From: Astrocystis sublimbata
Lineage: Eukaryota; Ascomycota; Sordariomycetes; Xylariales; Xylariaceae
Length of the DNA stretch: 64,000 nt
Direction of reading: 5' to 3'
Assembly (NCBI GenBank): GCA_022453515.1
Contig: JAJNNY010000095.1
Span: 1-64,000 of the forward strand
Numbering within the stretch: position 1 is the first letter of the stretch; each line of letters begins with the position of its first letter. Of the stretch, positions 1-11,633 are shown piece by piece. The notes beneath the pieces were generated by a model that did no database searches, had not been told where the DNA came from, and was given only the letters and a program-made list of their open reading frames with translations. Made by a program: the position numbers and the translations under genes.

Positions 1-232
1 TAACCCTAACCCTAACCCTAACCCTAACCCTAACCCTAACCCTAACCCTAACCCTAACCCTAACCCTAACCCTAACCCTAACCCTAACCCTAACCCTAAC
101 CCTAACCCTAACCCTAACCCTAACCCTAACCCTAACCCTAACCCTAACCCTAACCCTAACCCTAACCCTAACCCTAACCCTAACCCTAACCCTAACCCTA
201 ACCCTAACCCTAACCCTAACCCTAACCCTAGC
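1..232. repeat. Telomeric repeat tract (TAACCC)n, left chromosome end
   Basis: About 38 uninterrupted copies of TAACCC, the C-rich strand of the TTAGGG repeat used by vertebrates and most filamentous fungi. The tract starts at base 1 and stops cleanly at a CTAGCTTTCG junction, so this is a real chromosome end with no degenerate repeats at its inner edge. Confidence 0.98.
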
Positions 233-633
233 TTTCGAATTTTGCAACTCTATATTTGTTTTAGTTGGCGATTGCATGTATACCACGATTATCACTCTAT
301 ATACCCTGGTTTAGACAATCCCTTTCAAGCCGTCCATCTGTGAGCCCTTCCTTGTTGGCATTCTGTGCATGATACCTCAGCGCGGCACCTAGGTGGTGGC
401 GCGGAAAGTTGCTACCTGGGATCGAGTGTGCATGAGTGAGGGTCTTACGGCCCGGTCTCGCCGGCCGGAACCCGTGCCCGAAATTTGCACGTTTGCTGAC
501 AGAGGCCCTCGAATTCATCCACTGAAGTTCTGCAGTTAGTAGGTGTCGCAATGCGTATTATCGTTCCCCTCCAAACAGAAATACAGTCTTGTGAGAGCGA
601 GCAGAGAGACGACAGAAGGAAGAGGGACACGGA
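233..633. other. Telomere-adjacent spacer, no gene seen
   Basis: About 400 bases between the telomere and the first gene. I see no helicase-type subtelomeric gene, no satellite and no convincing ORF. It presumably holds what is left of the promoter of the MFS gene. Confidence 0.6.
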
Positions 634-2139
634 ATGCCTGTTGATAGCACGCGCCCCTCCCCCAACATGGCTCCACGTCGCCAAAGTGAAACACAGGTAC
701 AGGAACCGCCCAACGCCCAAGAACCACAACCTCAACCACCTCCTCCGAAGGCCACGAAATCATGGGGATTCCACTTAGCATTTACCGGACTCGCCCTCGC
801 CGTTTTCGTCTTCCAGGTCGATGCGACTGCCTTGGGCATTTCCATTCCTGTGAGTAACCCCTTCCCCGCCCTCACCTCTGCAAGCTGTCGCTAACCAATT
901 GCCGCTACCAGACAATCGCCGATGAGCTCCACGGCACGTCGCTCGAGGAGCGCAGTCTCTGGTTAGGTATGATGGGTATTCCTATCGCCGTGGGCAACGT
1001 CACAGGGCCCATCATTAGTGCTCTCTTTACGAGCCGCGTTACTTGGCGCTGGTTGGGCTGGCTGAACTTGCCAGTTCTTGGCGTTTCGTTGCCACTCCTC
1101 ATCGTCTTCTTGCGAATGAAGGCCGTTGATCACGACGTCCCGGCGCGCACCAAGCTGCAGCGTATGGACTGGATTGGCATGACTCTCTCCGTCGTAGGCA
1201 TCGTAGCCTTCGTCCTTCCCCTTTCGTGGCTTGGGTCTTTATATCCTATATCCTCATGGAGGTCCATTGTGCCCCTGGTCCTCGGTATTCTTACCCTCGC
1301 TGTCTTCCTGTGGTACGAGCGGCGCCCGAAATATCCGATTGTACCGCTTCGCATTTTCACGAATAGGACAGCCGCCATGACGCTTAGCAGTGCTTTCGTT
1401 CACGGCATGCTCTCATCGGCAATTTTACAGTACATTCCCCTCGTCTACCAATCCGTTGAATTGCAGTCTGTTCTCGATTCGGCGGTCTCCATCTTACCCG
1501 CTAGTATTGTCAGCGTCGTCGCGGCAGTAGGAGCTATGGGCTTGGTGTCACTCGCTGGAGGTGGATATACCTGGAGGTGGATATACCTGGATTATTCGAG
1601 GGTCCTGGGTCATCTTGACCGTCGGCACCGGAATTCTAGCATTATTCGACGTTGGTTCTACTCTCTCCCAACTCAGGGGTTATCCGATTCTGTGGGGAAC
1701 CGGTGTGGCTCTTCTGCGCCTCCTTATCCTACTGATACAAGCTAGTGTCAAGAACGTCGATGATACCGGTCTGGCAACCTCAATACTCCTACTAGTACGC
1801 TTTGTCGGAAGTCTCATCGGCCTTGCCATTGCATCGACTACTTTCAATACCGAATACTCTCGCAACCTTCCCCGCATCGTTGAGTATCTCAAAGGACCGT
1901 TGGGTCAACTAGAGCACCCGGATCAAGCAATAGCCTTCATACCGCAACTGAAGCTCCTGCAGAATCAAGTTGACCCAGATGTCCTCACGAAGATTTTGGA
2001 GGTTTATCTAGAAGCATTTCGCACTGTATTTTATGTGTTAACCGGCATATCTGGTCTTGGATTCATCACGTCGCTTTTCATTCAAGAGTTGAGTCTAGCG
2101 AATAGGGAAAGCAGTGCGCAAGCATTCGAGGAAAAATAG
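634..2139 (+). pseudogene. Broken MFS multidrug (DHA14-type) transporter
   Basis: Exon 1 is 634-849, with an intron at 850-911 (GTGAGT...CCAG), then exon 2. The start of TM1 reads FQVDATALGISIP and is followed, in frame across the intron, by TIADELHGTSLE. The next residues, ERSLWLGMMG, belong after TM4 in this family, so roughly 100 codons (TM2-TM4) are missing in frame. At 1558-1589 a perfect 16-bp tandem duplication (copies 1558-1573 and 1574-1589) shifts the frame. The original frame stops at 1745, while the C-terminal transmembrane part (residues beginning at GGGYTWIIRG) continues in the other frame to 2139. Intact members pump toxic metabolites out across the plasma membrane and often sit in biosynthetic clusters. 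With two independent lesions, this copy should not make a working pump. Family call is secure; the deletion size is estimated from the family in general. Confidence 0.85.
1558..1589. repeat. 16-bp perfect tandem duplication causing a frameshift
   Basis: Two adjacent copies of GAGGTGGATATACCTG. Removing one copy would make the two MFS reading frames continuous, which marks the duplication as the event that broke the frame. Confidence 0.9.
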
Positions 2140-2491
2140 AGTGTGTGCAATTGTTGCACACCATGTCAATTCCGCCACGCTGAGGGCCCATTCTTTGATT
2201 ACATTCTCCTACTGCTAGACTTCGCCTTGCGGTCCATCCATCTCAAGGTTCATGATGCTCTATAGCAGCACGATTCTTTGAAAGCTCTGAAAAAGTCGAA
2301 AGGAAAACAGTGACTAATCATTAGGTTACGATAGAAAAGTTACTAAAGGTTCTTAGCTTAGTTCACCATAGTAAGATTCAAGCTAGGGGGTGTAGCAATC
2401 ATGGAGCACTATATACCATCTCGAATTCTATAGCTTAGAGGACGGTGGAGTAGCAATGAAATTTATATATAGAAATTCTGCCTGGGTCACC
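2140..2491. other. Intergenic, convergent 3' ends
   Basis: About 350 bases between the MFS pseudogene and the 3' end of the reductase gene. Nothing beyond probable 3' UTR sequence is seen. Confidence 0.5.
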
Positions 2492-3657
2492 TCATTCCCC
2501 CCTTGCTGTCTCTCCATCCTTCCGAACTTCGGTCTCCCATTGTCGTCTCAAATACGGCCAAACGAACCATCCAACAAACAGACTAACAAAAGAGTCGAAT
2601 ATACCCCATCCTCGCTTTGGCGACGGTCCAGTCATGGCTGTGAAGAGCAGAGATGCAGCTGTAGAGTCCCTACATATAATGAATTCGCCACTCTCGGCGG
2701 CTTCTATGATTTGCGAGGCGACCTGGTCGGATGAAGGGCACCTTGCTTCCAACACAGCGAGGGTGTGGTTCGTGCCCTGTATGCGCTTGGTAAGAGGTGT
2801 CTTAGTATCCTGCTCCAGGTAGAAACCGGGAGATTTGAAATCGCCCGGAAATGCACAGTGGATGCTGTACGTGCACGATGATGACGAATATCGCAGGAGT
2901 TCCATCCGTAGAGAATCCGCCAGTGCGCGTACCGCAGCTTTGGCCGCTTTGGGAAAGGGGTTGGTATCAGTAAACACGTTGACCTACGATTCATACTGTT
3001 TCTGGTCAACTTACGTGTGTAGGCAAGTGAACCAGGCATGCTGAGAAAAGCTGCACATGAGCTGACGAATACAATGCGCCGATTTAAATGACTTTTGTCT
3101 CGTGTGGGCACTTTGCTGTCACCTCCAAGCCACTGGTCGATGACTGCTTTAGCCGGGTATAGCGCAGCATAGTAGTTATTCTTCATACAACTGTCGAGCT
3201 GACTGGACTTGAGGTCGACAAAGAAGCCGTTCTCAGCATGGTTTCCTCCAGCACAGCAGTAAAGCTCATCCGGGAGCCGGGGCTGTGCACGAAATGCCGT
3301 TTCGACCTGTTGTCGTAAAATCAGTCGTCCGCTGGCCTCATAATGGCTGAAGGCGAGACTGCAATTAGACTCACATCCTGCGCGTTGCTCAGGTCAACTG
3401 GTATAGCCCGCACCTCCTGCCCCGCGGTAGCGGCACAGGCTTCAATCTCCTTCTGCGCAGAGTTGAGACGATCCTGCGAACGTCCGAAGATGGTGATGTG
3501 AGCTCCACAAGCTGCTAACTGTTTTGCCACGGCAGCGCCCAGTCCACTCGATCCACCACACACCAACACTGTCTGTTCACAAATCAGTATAGGTTCCGTG
3601 TTAGGCATAATCTTGGAGATCGCGCACCTTGCCACGATAATCATCAGACTTAGACAT
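2492..3657 (-). CDS. Short-chain dehydrogenase, 3-ketodihydrosphingosine reductase-like
   Basis: Four exons (3657-3628, 3572-3375, 3306-3015, 2946-2492) joined by GT-AG introns sum to 975 nt, giving 324 aa with every phase matching. The start MSKSDDYRGK leads straight into the Rossmann strand. The cofactor motif CGGSSGLG lies near residues 15-22, the catalytic Ser region (FVSSCAAF) near 160, and the YxxxK pair is Y172/K176 (YTPAK). The stretches CCAGG, GFFVDL and MKNNYYAALYPAK, plus a hydrophobic C-terminal segment (FVSLFVGWFVW), are typical of the KDSR/TSC10 branch, which reduces 3-ketosphinganine with NADPH at the ER membrane. The gene is transcribed divergently from the alpha-oxoamine synthase whose product type it would reduce. 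That pairing argues for a dedicated metabolite role rather than housekeeping sphingolipid synthesis, as with the KDSR-like enzymes of fumonisin-type clusters. It appears intact. Confidence 0.88.
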
Positions 3658-4122
3658 TGTCAGCTCTCACAGTGCAGATTATTGTTGCATTTAGAAATCG
3701 GTGTGAATCTTTGCTTATGTTAATTAGTCTTTAGCCCCAGAGTTACAAGTTAGGAGAGGTGGCCGCCCATTGCCGTGCCACGCAGCTTTCCGCCCTTTTC
3801 CCGTCGGGCCGTTTCGCTATGTTCGGAAAACGGATCCCGCTTCGCCGTATTAGCTGTCAGCCTCCCGGCCGCACCCCGTAAGCATGTAGAGCCTGTCTCG
3901 AATGTCCCCGTGTACTCATCGCTCCGTGAACATGGATATAATCTTATACGGGGTGACAGGGCATGCCTTCCCCCGGTCATCATGAAGTTGTAATCACCTG
4001 ACAAAACCTTTGATATCGGGCGTCAAGATCACTGCATGTTGCTGCACTGCGATCAATCCACATACAGTATATTCTTATCACAACCACACAACCGGGAAAA
4101 CGCCAGTCACACATTGTTTGCA
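3658..4122. promoter_or_regulatory. Shared divergent promoter region of KDSR-like and AOS genes
   Basis: 465 bp separate the two start codons (ATG at 3657 on minus, ATG at 4123 on plus), so both genes must be controlled from this segment. I could not assign a specific operator. Confidence 0.55.
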
Positions 4123-5759
4123 ATGGGATCATTAGGGGCCACTGAATGGGATGCTGAAGGGCTAGCCTTTATGCAATCATTCATGAAAGCCCAGAAGCTA
4201 AAAGCGCCGCGGATGAAAAGCACCGAATCAACATTCCACAAGAACCTCGAGGAGGCGCTAGACGTGCGCCGGGCAGACCACGGCTTCTACGCCCAGATCA
4301 TGCCGCCGTGGAGGTCCGGGACGTGCGCGGATTTCAGCTCGAACGACCTCCTCTCCCTAGGGGCCACGGGCCTCATGCGCAAGGCCTTCTTGGACGAGCT
4401 TGCGCGTCATCCTGACTTCAACCTGTATGCTGGAGGCTCGAGGCTTACTGGCGGAAACTACCCCTATATCGAGATGGTCGAGAAGGAGATTGCAGAATTC
4501 CACGGCGTAGAGGAGGCGCTAGTGGTGGCTTCCGGCTTCGAGGCCAATATCGCCATCTTCTCTTCTATTCCACGGCCAGGCGACGCCATCGTGTACGACG
4601 AGCTGGTGCATGCTAGCACGCACGACGGCATGTCGCAAAGCCATGCGCTCTGCAGGAAGCCGTTTCGACATAACGACGTCGACTCGTTCCGCGATACCAT
4701 CGCCGACATCATGGGCTCGCAACCCATGATCGCGAATGGGTCCCGCAGCATCATCTTCGCCGTCGAGGCGGTCTATAGCATGGATGGCGATGTCTGTCCC
4801 ATAGAGGAGATGATCGAGATCGCGCGCGAGGAAATGCCCGAGTCCAACTTCGCGTTTATTCTGGACGAAGCGCACGCTACCGGTATCATAGGCCCCAAGG
4901 GCGGAGGTGAGCATGAAACGACCCCCTTTGAGAGCAGTCCATTTGATGACGGAGATGTGCAGGTCTGGCCCAATCACTCGGCATCGAGAAGGACATCGCC
5001 GTTCGACTCCATACATACGGCAAGGCGATGGCATCAACTGGGGGTAAGCTGCATCTCACTCTAGATCTTGATTTGGGCTGACCCAAAGATATATTTGCAG
5101 CCGTAATACTCGGAAACTCGAGGGTACGCGCCATGGTGCAGAACTTCGCTCGGTCCCTCATCTTCACTACGGCGCCAAGTTTTCCTGCCATAGCCTCGGT
5201 CCGGGCAGCCTACAACCTGATGAAGGATGGCACGCAGCAGAAAGTGCGTATCTCGATGATATTTCTCCCATTTGACCCAGACCAACTTACTTTCATCCCA
5301 TACTGATTACTTCTGTGCTGCAATATCTAGATGCTCGACAACATCCAAGAGAACGTGAAGTACTTCTTCAAGCAGCTCACTCTGGATCCCGTATGGCCCG
5401 AGGCCGTGGAGATGGGAACTCTGTCGATTCCGCTAGCCGAGGGCTGGGAGCAGCGCGAGCACTTCGTACACATGGTGCCTGTCTGGTCGCGCCAGCGCTA
5501 CACGTACTGGCTGTCCTTCCACTTGAACCTGTCCGGCATCAGCGCCTATCCCATCGACTACCCCACGGTGCCGAAGGGCCAGAGTAGAGTGCGACTCGTG
5601 TTCCACGGCACGAAGACGAAGGCGGAGGTCGATCGGCTGGTGAGGTCCATCTGTGCTTTTGCTTCCGAGATGATTGAGATAGAGAAAGGCCAGACTGCCG
5701 AAAAGGCACCAAAAGCTGCCCAGTACGTTTACTCGCTTCTCGCCGCGAATGCGTCTTGA
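4123..5759 (+). CDS. Alpha-oxoamine synthase (PLP-dependent, serine palmitoyltransferase/BioF family)
   Basis: Exons 4123-4906, 4963-5043, 5101-5243 and 5331-5759 sum to 1437 nt, giving 478 aa with consistent phases. Family members condense an amino acid with an acyl thioester, losing CO2, to give an alpha-amino ketone. Visible signatures: YAGGSRLTGG near residue 105, the PLP-contacting DEAHATG (D248, H251), and the Schiff-base lysine in HTYGK (K282) followed by STGA. There is no obvious N-terminal membrane helix, unlike SPT subunits, so it looks soluble and single-chain. An in-frame ATG at 4036 would add 29 residues. I chose 4123 because the protein then starts just before the conserved fold. 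It is divergent with a ketosphinganine-reductase-like gene. AOS plus KDSR-like enzyme is the pairing used for fumonisin and sphingofungin-type backbones. It appears intact. Confidence 0.88.
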
Positions 5760-6683
5760 TTTTGCTGGGTTTTTATAGGCGATGGAAAAAGGGGTACCAA
5801 GGGCTTAGCATTACTCCAATCATAAGAGATACAGTTATCGAATACAAAGAACCGGGGTCGTTTCACCTGTGCCCTAAACCGTCGGTGAGCAACGCTAAAC
5901 CACTAGGTTGGGAGAGGTTCCATAAGAAAATCGCGAGTACTTCAGTAGGCTGTCTAATTCAAGCATACTCGAGAAGAGTGATTTGAAAGTTCGGAGGACG
6001 GAACGTCGCTCATCGAGCCTAGCCGGGCTTGGCGCCGTTTCCCCACGACATGGAGCGTTAGTGCCTGAGTACCCCGCCACCCCGCTAAGTGGGGTCACTT
6101 CCTGAGGTCGCCCTCTGAGGGGCTAGCAAGGGGCTAAGGTTCTTACCCCCTGGATCTACCGACCTACCTGGTAGGGTGCGAAGAATAGTACCTACCTAGG
6201 TACCTAGGTAAACAGCAGCGGTCGCTTTATTGGCACACAGTAACACTTGATGGTCAGATAGTGCGTTTGCATTGTTGCCATTCTTCATGCGCATGTGCCC
6301 TAATTGTCCGCAAAAGACTAGTCGATTTCATGATGTATGTCAGCCATAAGGACCAGCGCTACAAGGGATATATCATTTCCCAACTTTCGAAACTTCGATG
6401 CATAGAAATATACCCAAATAAAAGATGCTAGAAAACAGTAGAGAGCATTGGCGGCTGCACCAGAATGAATTGCGGCCAATGCGGCATTTTCCTATGCTGA
6501 AAATACTTGCAGGCATGGGGTGAAGTCTAACCAATGTATTCACTATACGGCGGATCAGTCTTGAAGGTAAATGTAAGGGTTCGCAGAAGGACTTAATATC
6601 AATTTACAATAGATTGCGTTTCAAAGGTAATTTCTTTCAAAGAAGAGAATAAATCCATGAACCCGAAAGCAACCAAAATATCA
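5760..6683. other. Convergent intergenic region
   Basis: Lies between the 3' ends of the AOS and ATP-grasp genes. No gene is seen. It contains a short self-complementary CCTAGGTA repeat at 6189-6210. Confidence 0.5.
6189..6210. repeat. Palindromic CCTAGGTA-type short repeat
   Basis: Alternating CCTAGG and GGTACC palindromes. The same core (CTACCTAGGTAG) recurs in intergenic DNA at 19798-19810 and 20275-20288, and a partial copy lies at 17050-17060, so it is a dispersed short repeat of this genome. Confidence 0.6.
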
Positions 6684-8770
6684 TTATGAGATCTCGAACC
6701 ATGTCTCCCGCCTAATTGTTTCCCCCGTCTCAAGAACATGCCTACGGCTCACACGTGAGGTCACTAAATAGTATGCAGCCCAGGTGAGGATCCCCGAGCT
6801 AGGTTCCGGTACTGCGTCCCCTTTCTTAAAGAAGCATATGCTCCTGCTTACATGTCGAGCTAGGTCGGGCCGGCGCGCAATGAGCTCTTGGCAACAGTCA
6901 TCTGACCTAAATATCCCCCCATTGCCGACTGGGATGAAGACGATGTTGCACCAGTGCTGGGCACCTGACCGGAATGGCGCCGCGAGTGCCCGGGCCGTAT
7001 GCTTATCGCCCATCGCGAAGGACAGGGCCAGACCCCAGTAGTCAACACCGTACGTATCTCTCGACGCCCAGGAAGCTTGGAGGCCGGGGGGGCGGGCATT
7101 GATTTCTATGAGCCAGGCAGCCGGCTCTTGGGAGCCGCTCTCTGCGTCAGCCGTGGCTGGCTCACTGACTTGCAAATCCACAAAGCCATCTTCCCCCTTC
7201 GCATACTGCATTGTTGATTTCATAACACGAGCCTCGAGGTGGAAAAAGCCGTCACTGAATCCGAGCTGTCTGAGCACGTTGACGAGGTCTCTTTGAAGCA
7301 CCTCCTGTTCGTGGGTCGGAAGTACTGATGGAAGAATATTGGCTACCTCGATAAAGCTATGCATATGAGTACTGCTGCTATCGCGAGCACTGTAATCGGC
7401 AAATTTGGGGAAGTCGTCGGAGACTTCGAGGAACAGGACCTCGCCGTTGCAGAGCACGATATTGACGTCAACTTCGGGTCCGTCACAATAGCTCTCAACA
7501 ACACAGGCATTGCCATGCCGCTTTAGGTCAATCGACTCAAAGGCCGTAATCAGGCTGGCTTCATTATCGACTCGGAAGACACCTTCCAAGCCCCAACCCG
7601 CCCAGGGCTTGATGATGAGTGGGAAATGGCAGGGACTGTCAAGCTTCCGAGCCAGTGTTGTCGCCTCTTGAGAGCTGGAAACGACGTGGGAATTTCGGCC
7701 CACGAACCTCCTCAACTTATACTTGTTTATTGCAATCTCATAAGCGTTGGCTGATGCAGTGGGCAAGCCTAGACGAGCGGCCGCCACTGCACAACTATAC
7801 ATCAAAGGGTCAAAGAAGGTAATGAGACCATCAATAGGGCGCCCGTATGAGCTAATGGCATCGATAATGCGGTTCGTGAGACCCTCGTCCGGTTCTCTGT
7901 TGATGGGGATGAAGGCATCTCGGTACGTCGAGTACTCGGGCCGCGACAACCAGTGGCCGGGTTTGTCAAGTGCCAAAACCTGAAGATTGAGGCTTCTGCA
8001 CGCGGTGAAGATCCCAAGTCCGGTCGCCGGGCTTTTTCCACATTCCAGAATCGCGATGGTCCGGCGCAGCTGGGTCCCAGGCAGGATCATTGGGATAGAC
8101 AGGCGGTCAGCAAGTTCCTTGTGAAAAAGATTGTCATCGGCGTCCTCAGTGACAAAAGCCCCGGCCGCTTCATCTAGGAGATCATTCAACGATATCGAAT
8201 GCCCCTCCTCAAAGAGCATACCTGAAAATCCTTGGCCAGGTGTGGCGAAGTTGACATAGCTGTGGACGAATGGACATTGTGTGAGTCTGATTTCCAGAAT
8301 ATCTGATCTGGCCAGATGTCCCTGTTGCCGGGGGACAATGAAGCAGATATCAGCCCAGCCCCTGGCAGAGGCGATACAAGACTCCATTGCATAGAGCAGC
8401 ACGGTATGTTTCAATGCTTCAGGGTCGTCTGGGTTTTGTGTACCAGCCAGTTTCATTTCACCCCACCTTAACAATCTTGTTTGATCAACTCCAAGTGCCA
8501 CCGGCTCTATACGCATTGTGAAGAGTAGCATGTCAGGCCCAAAACTCAAGACGTGATGAGCCCCACTGGAGAATTGCAGTGCTATAGACACGTTAATGTC
8601 AATCGTTCACATTCAAAAGCCGAATTTTGATGCTACGTACAAGCGCCATTTTCTCCTTCTACTTCAATGAGATGATTGTCTCGAAGATGTACCTTGAAGC
8701 ATGAGAGTGCATCAAAAATAACGTCCCCGGTTTGCCTGAGCTGAAATATTGATAGGGGTGTGTTCGACAT
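6684..8770 (-). CDS. ATP-grasp ligase (carbamoyl-phosphate synthase L-chain / amino-acid ligase type)
   Basis: Two exons, 8770-8641 and 8581-6684, with intron 8582-8640 (GTACGT...TATAG), give 2028 nt and 675 aa. The longest single open frame begins at a GTG inside the intron. Adding the upstream exon gives a true ATG start, MSNTPLSIF, and a continuous N-domain. The pre-ATP-grasp part includes GLITFFDP. The nucleotide-binding part carries FPLIIKPWAGWGLEGV and an acidic DGPEVDVN strand. The metal-binding end reads EINARPPG, at roughly residues 535-545. Enzymes of this fold activate a carboxylate as an acyl phosphate and join it to an amine or thiol. In fungal clusters they make amides or unusual peptides. 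Its substrate cannot be read from the sequence. It is intact and lies between AOS and a P450. Confidence 0.85.
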
Positions 8771-9976
8771 CGCCACAGAAGATGAACCCAGACCGGCGCT
8801 TACGTTGGTCTGCTCTTTGATGTCGTAGGTTGGGGGTTGTTTGATACAATTGAATTCGGTGTGTAAAAGATGTAGACCCGAAATACAGGAGAAAAACCGC
8901 TCTTGAGTTTCGTGACATCAATACAGTGCAATAGTTCAGAACATAATAGACTAGATGATGATGAAGATCACGTCCTTAGGTGCCACGCACTCGATTCCCT
9001 TACATCACTTTTAGATTTCCCTCTTCTCTGGAGTCCATGCTGACTGTGTCACAGCATGAGAGTCATACACTTGACTAATATCATATATAATGATCTAGCG
9101 GCGAAACTCTGCATGTGTGGTCCTCGTTCTTAACTTTCGTCTGACAATAAGCGAGGGAATCAAGGTGTTGATTAGGGAGGTCTAAAGGGCTCCCACAATA
9201 CGGGGTAGATAGCTAGCGTTGGCTCCCAGAGGTCGGGGATCAATAGGTGTGTAAGATTAATAGTTTAAAAAATAGTTAACCGTGGCTGCGGGGAACCTAT
9301 CTACGTTCCTATGAGTTTAGTGATCCTGGCTTACGGATAGACATCCTTTAGCAGTGACACATTAGGTCATTCCATGGTGCATGGGTCTTTTGAAATTGGA
9401 CTAGACCCTCTGTATAACATGATATTGGGAAAAAGATGTACGCAATCAGATCATCGAAGAACCTCTAAGGGGCTTAGTGCTTATGCTCGGTGCTTATTAC
9501 CCTGCTGCGTATCACATGTAGGATATGCTTGCTTATCACAGCTTCAAAGGCTTATATTCACGTCCTTGCTAATGAGGTACCTTGCTGTATGAGTACAATA
9601 AAGTATATAGAAGAATACTTAAGTTCAAACCACTTGATGTGTATAGCTATTGGTTAAGTAAATACATCACAGTCTAGACTTAAGCGATATCTCTTTTGCT
9701 ATTGTGGTAGAATCTTTTGTCGAGTTCGTCTAGAGAATTATAACTATACTTGTTTAGGAAGAGCAAATATGTGTTAATTACCGCTCTTGTTTACCACTCT
9801 CCTTATCAACAACTTCGACGACCTCACTAGATGAATAGATTTTCTCCATGTAGTTTAATTCTTTCCTAGTCGAAAAGGGCCTTATGTAATGTTTACAGAA
9901 ACCGATGGAATTATAGAAAAACTCCCTTATAACATAATACGAGATCAAGGCACATTCACCAGCATAGTTACTTGAC
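8771..9976. other. Intergenic, no gene seen
   Basis: 1.2 kb between the 5' end of the ATP-grasp gene and the 3' end of the P450, moderately AT-rich. The short ORFs here have no recognisable domain. It should contain the ATP-grasp promoter. Confidence 0.5.
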
Positions 9977-11633
9977 TTAAAGCCTGGAAACCAGTTCGAC
10001 CTGAGCTCCGCTTGCCGAGACACAAGTCACAGCAAGAAGCTCTTTCCAGGGCTTGTCCTCCAAAGCGCGAATCTCTGGGAACTCTTGGCATATGCGAGCA
10101 GTCACGTAGGCTGCCTCAGCAAGGCTAAGATGCTGACCGGGGCAGTTGCGGGGACCCATACCAAATGGTTGGTATTTCTATGCACACGTCAGTCAATACG
10201 AAGTGGCTGCTGATTGCATATCATGATCGAGGAGATCTCGAAGGGGGGAATGATCGTGGTTCGAGACTTACCCATGTAGAATGTACATCTGACCAACGTT
10301 CAGGCTTGAATGTATCGGCGTCGTCACCCCACAAATCCTTGCGGCGATGCAGTGCTGTTACGTGGAAGGTGACATGCGTGCCCGCAGCAACAAAAACGGG
10401 AGATTTCCCATCAGCACCACCTCCGCGAGGGAGACTTGTGTCCTTGACCGCCATGCGGGTATTGATAGGGATGACTGGATGGAGCCGCAATGCCTCCTTC
10501 AGACACGACTGCAAATACGTCATGGCCTTGAGCTGCCGGTGAGTCGGTGTGTGACTCGGGCGTAAAACTTCAATGACCTCGCAGTGAAGCTTTTGCCACG
10601 TATCTGGATTACGTGAGAAGAGGAAGAAGAGGTTCGTCAACAGCGCCGAAGTAGTGTCTCTCCCCGCGAACAGGATGGTGGTCAGATCGTCGAGCATGAC
10701 CTCTTTGTCGTCGGTGGCCTTCGCTACCGTTTCTAGGTATATGGCGCGCGAAGATGCCGACGATGTGGCACTCGCGTCTCGTGGTACGTTCTCAGCAAGG
10801 GACTTGTTCAGGGCTCCTCTGTGGAGGATTGCTTCCTGCAAGATGGTCTGCTTCATGAAGTCGCGAACTTTCTTCACGCTATCAAAGTAGAGCGGCTGTG
10901 CCACAAACTTTGTAAGCCAGGCGAGTAGCCACGAGGCGTGTCCACCCTCGGCCGAGTTTGTCATGTTCTGAAGTAGGTTTGCGTCATCCTTCTCGAGGAG
11001 GCCGATAGTTTTCCCAAACATAACCTCAGACGTGATATCGACTGTCAGACACAGAAAAAGGGGAGCCAGATTGACCTTGCAGTCGCTTTGCTTGATTCGG
11101 CCAATGAGACGACCAACGTGGGTTTCATATAATGGGGTGTTCTCGTATTGCTCACGAGAGAAACTCGGTCGCAGCATGGAGCGTTTCTGCTCCCATTCGT
11201 GGCCATTCGCCAGTAGAACACTATGGCGGCCAAAAAGAGGGAGGAAGGCCAGCTGCCTGCGGCGGTCGATGGCAAAGTTGGCAAAGCCAGTTGTGTGCAT
11301 GTACTTGAGGTTCTCAGGATCGCAGGTCGAGATTATATCAGTGATGTGGATCCTTGTGAAGTAGGTCATGCCATACTTGTCGTATTGTTCACGAAGCCAA
11401 TCCAGGAGTTGGTGGCGGTCTGCTGCTTTCTTGATAGCCCACCAATAGTCAAGACCAAAGAACTTGTCTTTGAGTGGCCACTGCACAATGGGCTCGCACT
11501 TATACGCCTTGGCCAGAGCCGCTGCCCTTTTGCGGTTCGCCAAATGGCACACGAGGACATAACCAAGGAGCAAGGCGGTGGCCATAATGCCAAGAGACTG
11601 GAATTGGGTCATCCTAACGATCTGAATCGGCAT
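9977..11633 (-). CDS. Cytochrome P450, CYP52-like (alkane/fatty-acid hydroxylase type)
   Basis: Exon 1 is 11633-10272 and exon 2 is 10177-9977, with a 94-nt intron at 10178-10271 (GTAAGT...CATAG). The total is 1563 nt, giving 520 aa. The frame extends three codons upstream from a TTG, but the first ATG is MPIQIVRM, followed by an N-terminal membrane anchor (GIMATALLLGYVLVCHL). Visible motifs: I-helix LFAGRDTTSALL, K-helix EALRLHP (ExxR), PERW, and the haem loop PFGMGPRNCPG with the ligand at C466, interrupted only by the intron just upstream. The WPLKDKFFGLD and LRPSFSREQ stretches are typical of the CYP52/CYP539 clans, which hydroxylate alkyl chains at their ends. That would suit a lipid-like or prenyl substrate in this cluster. 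It appears intact and is divergent from the prenyltransferase. Confidence 0.9.
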
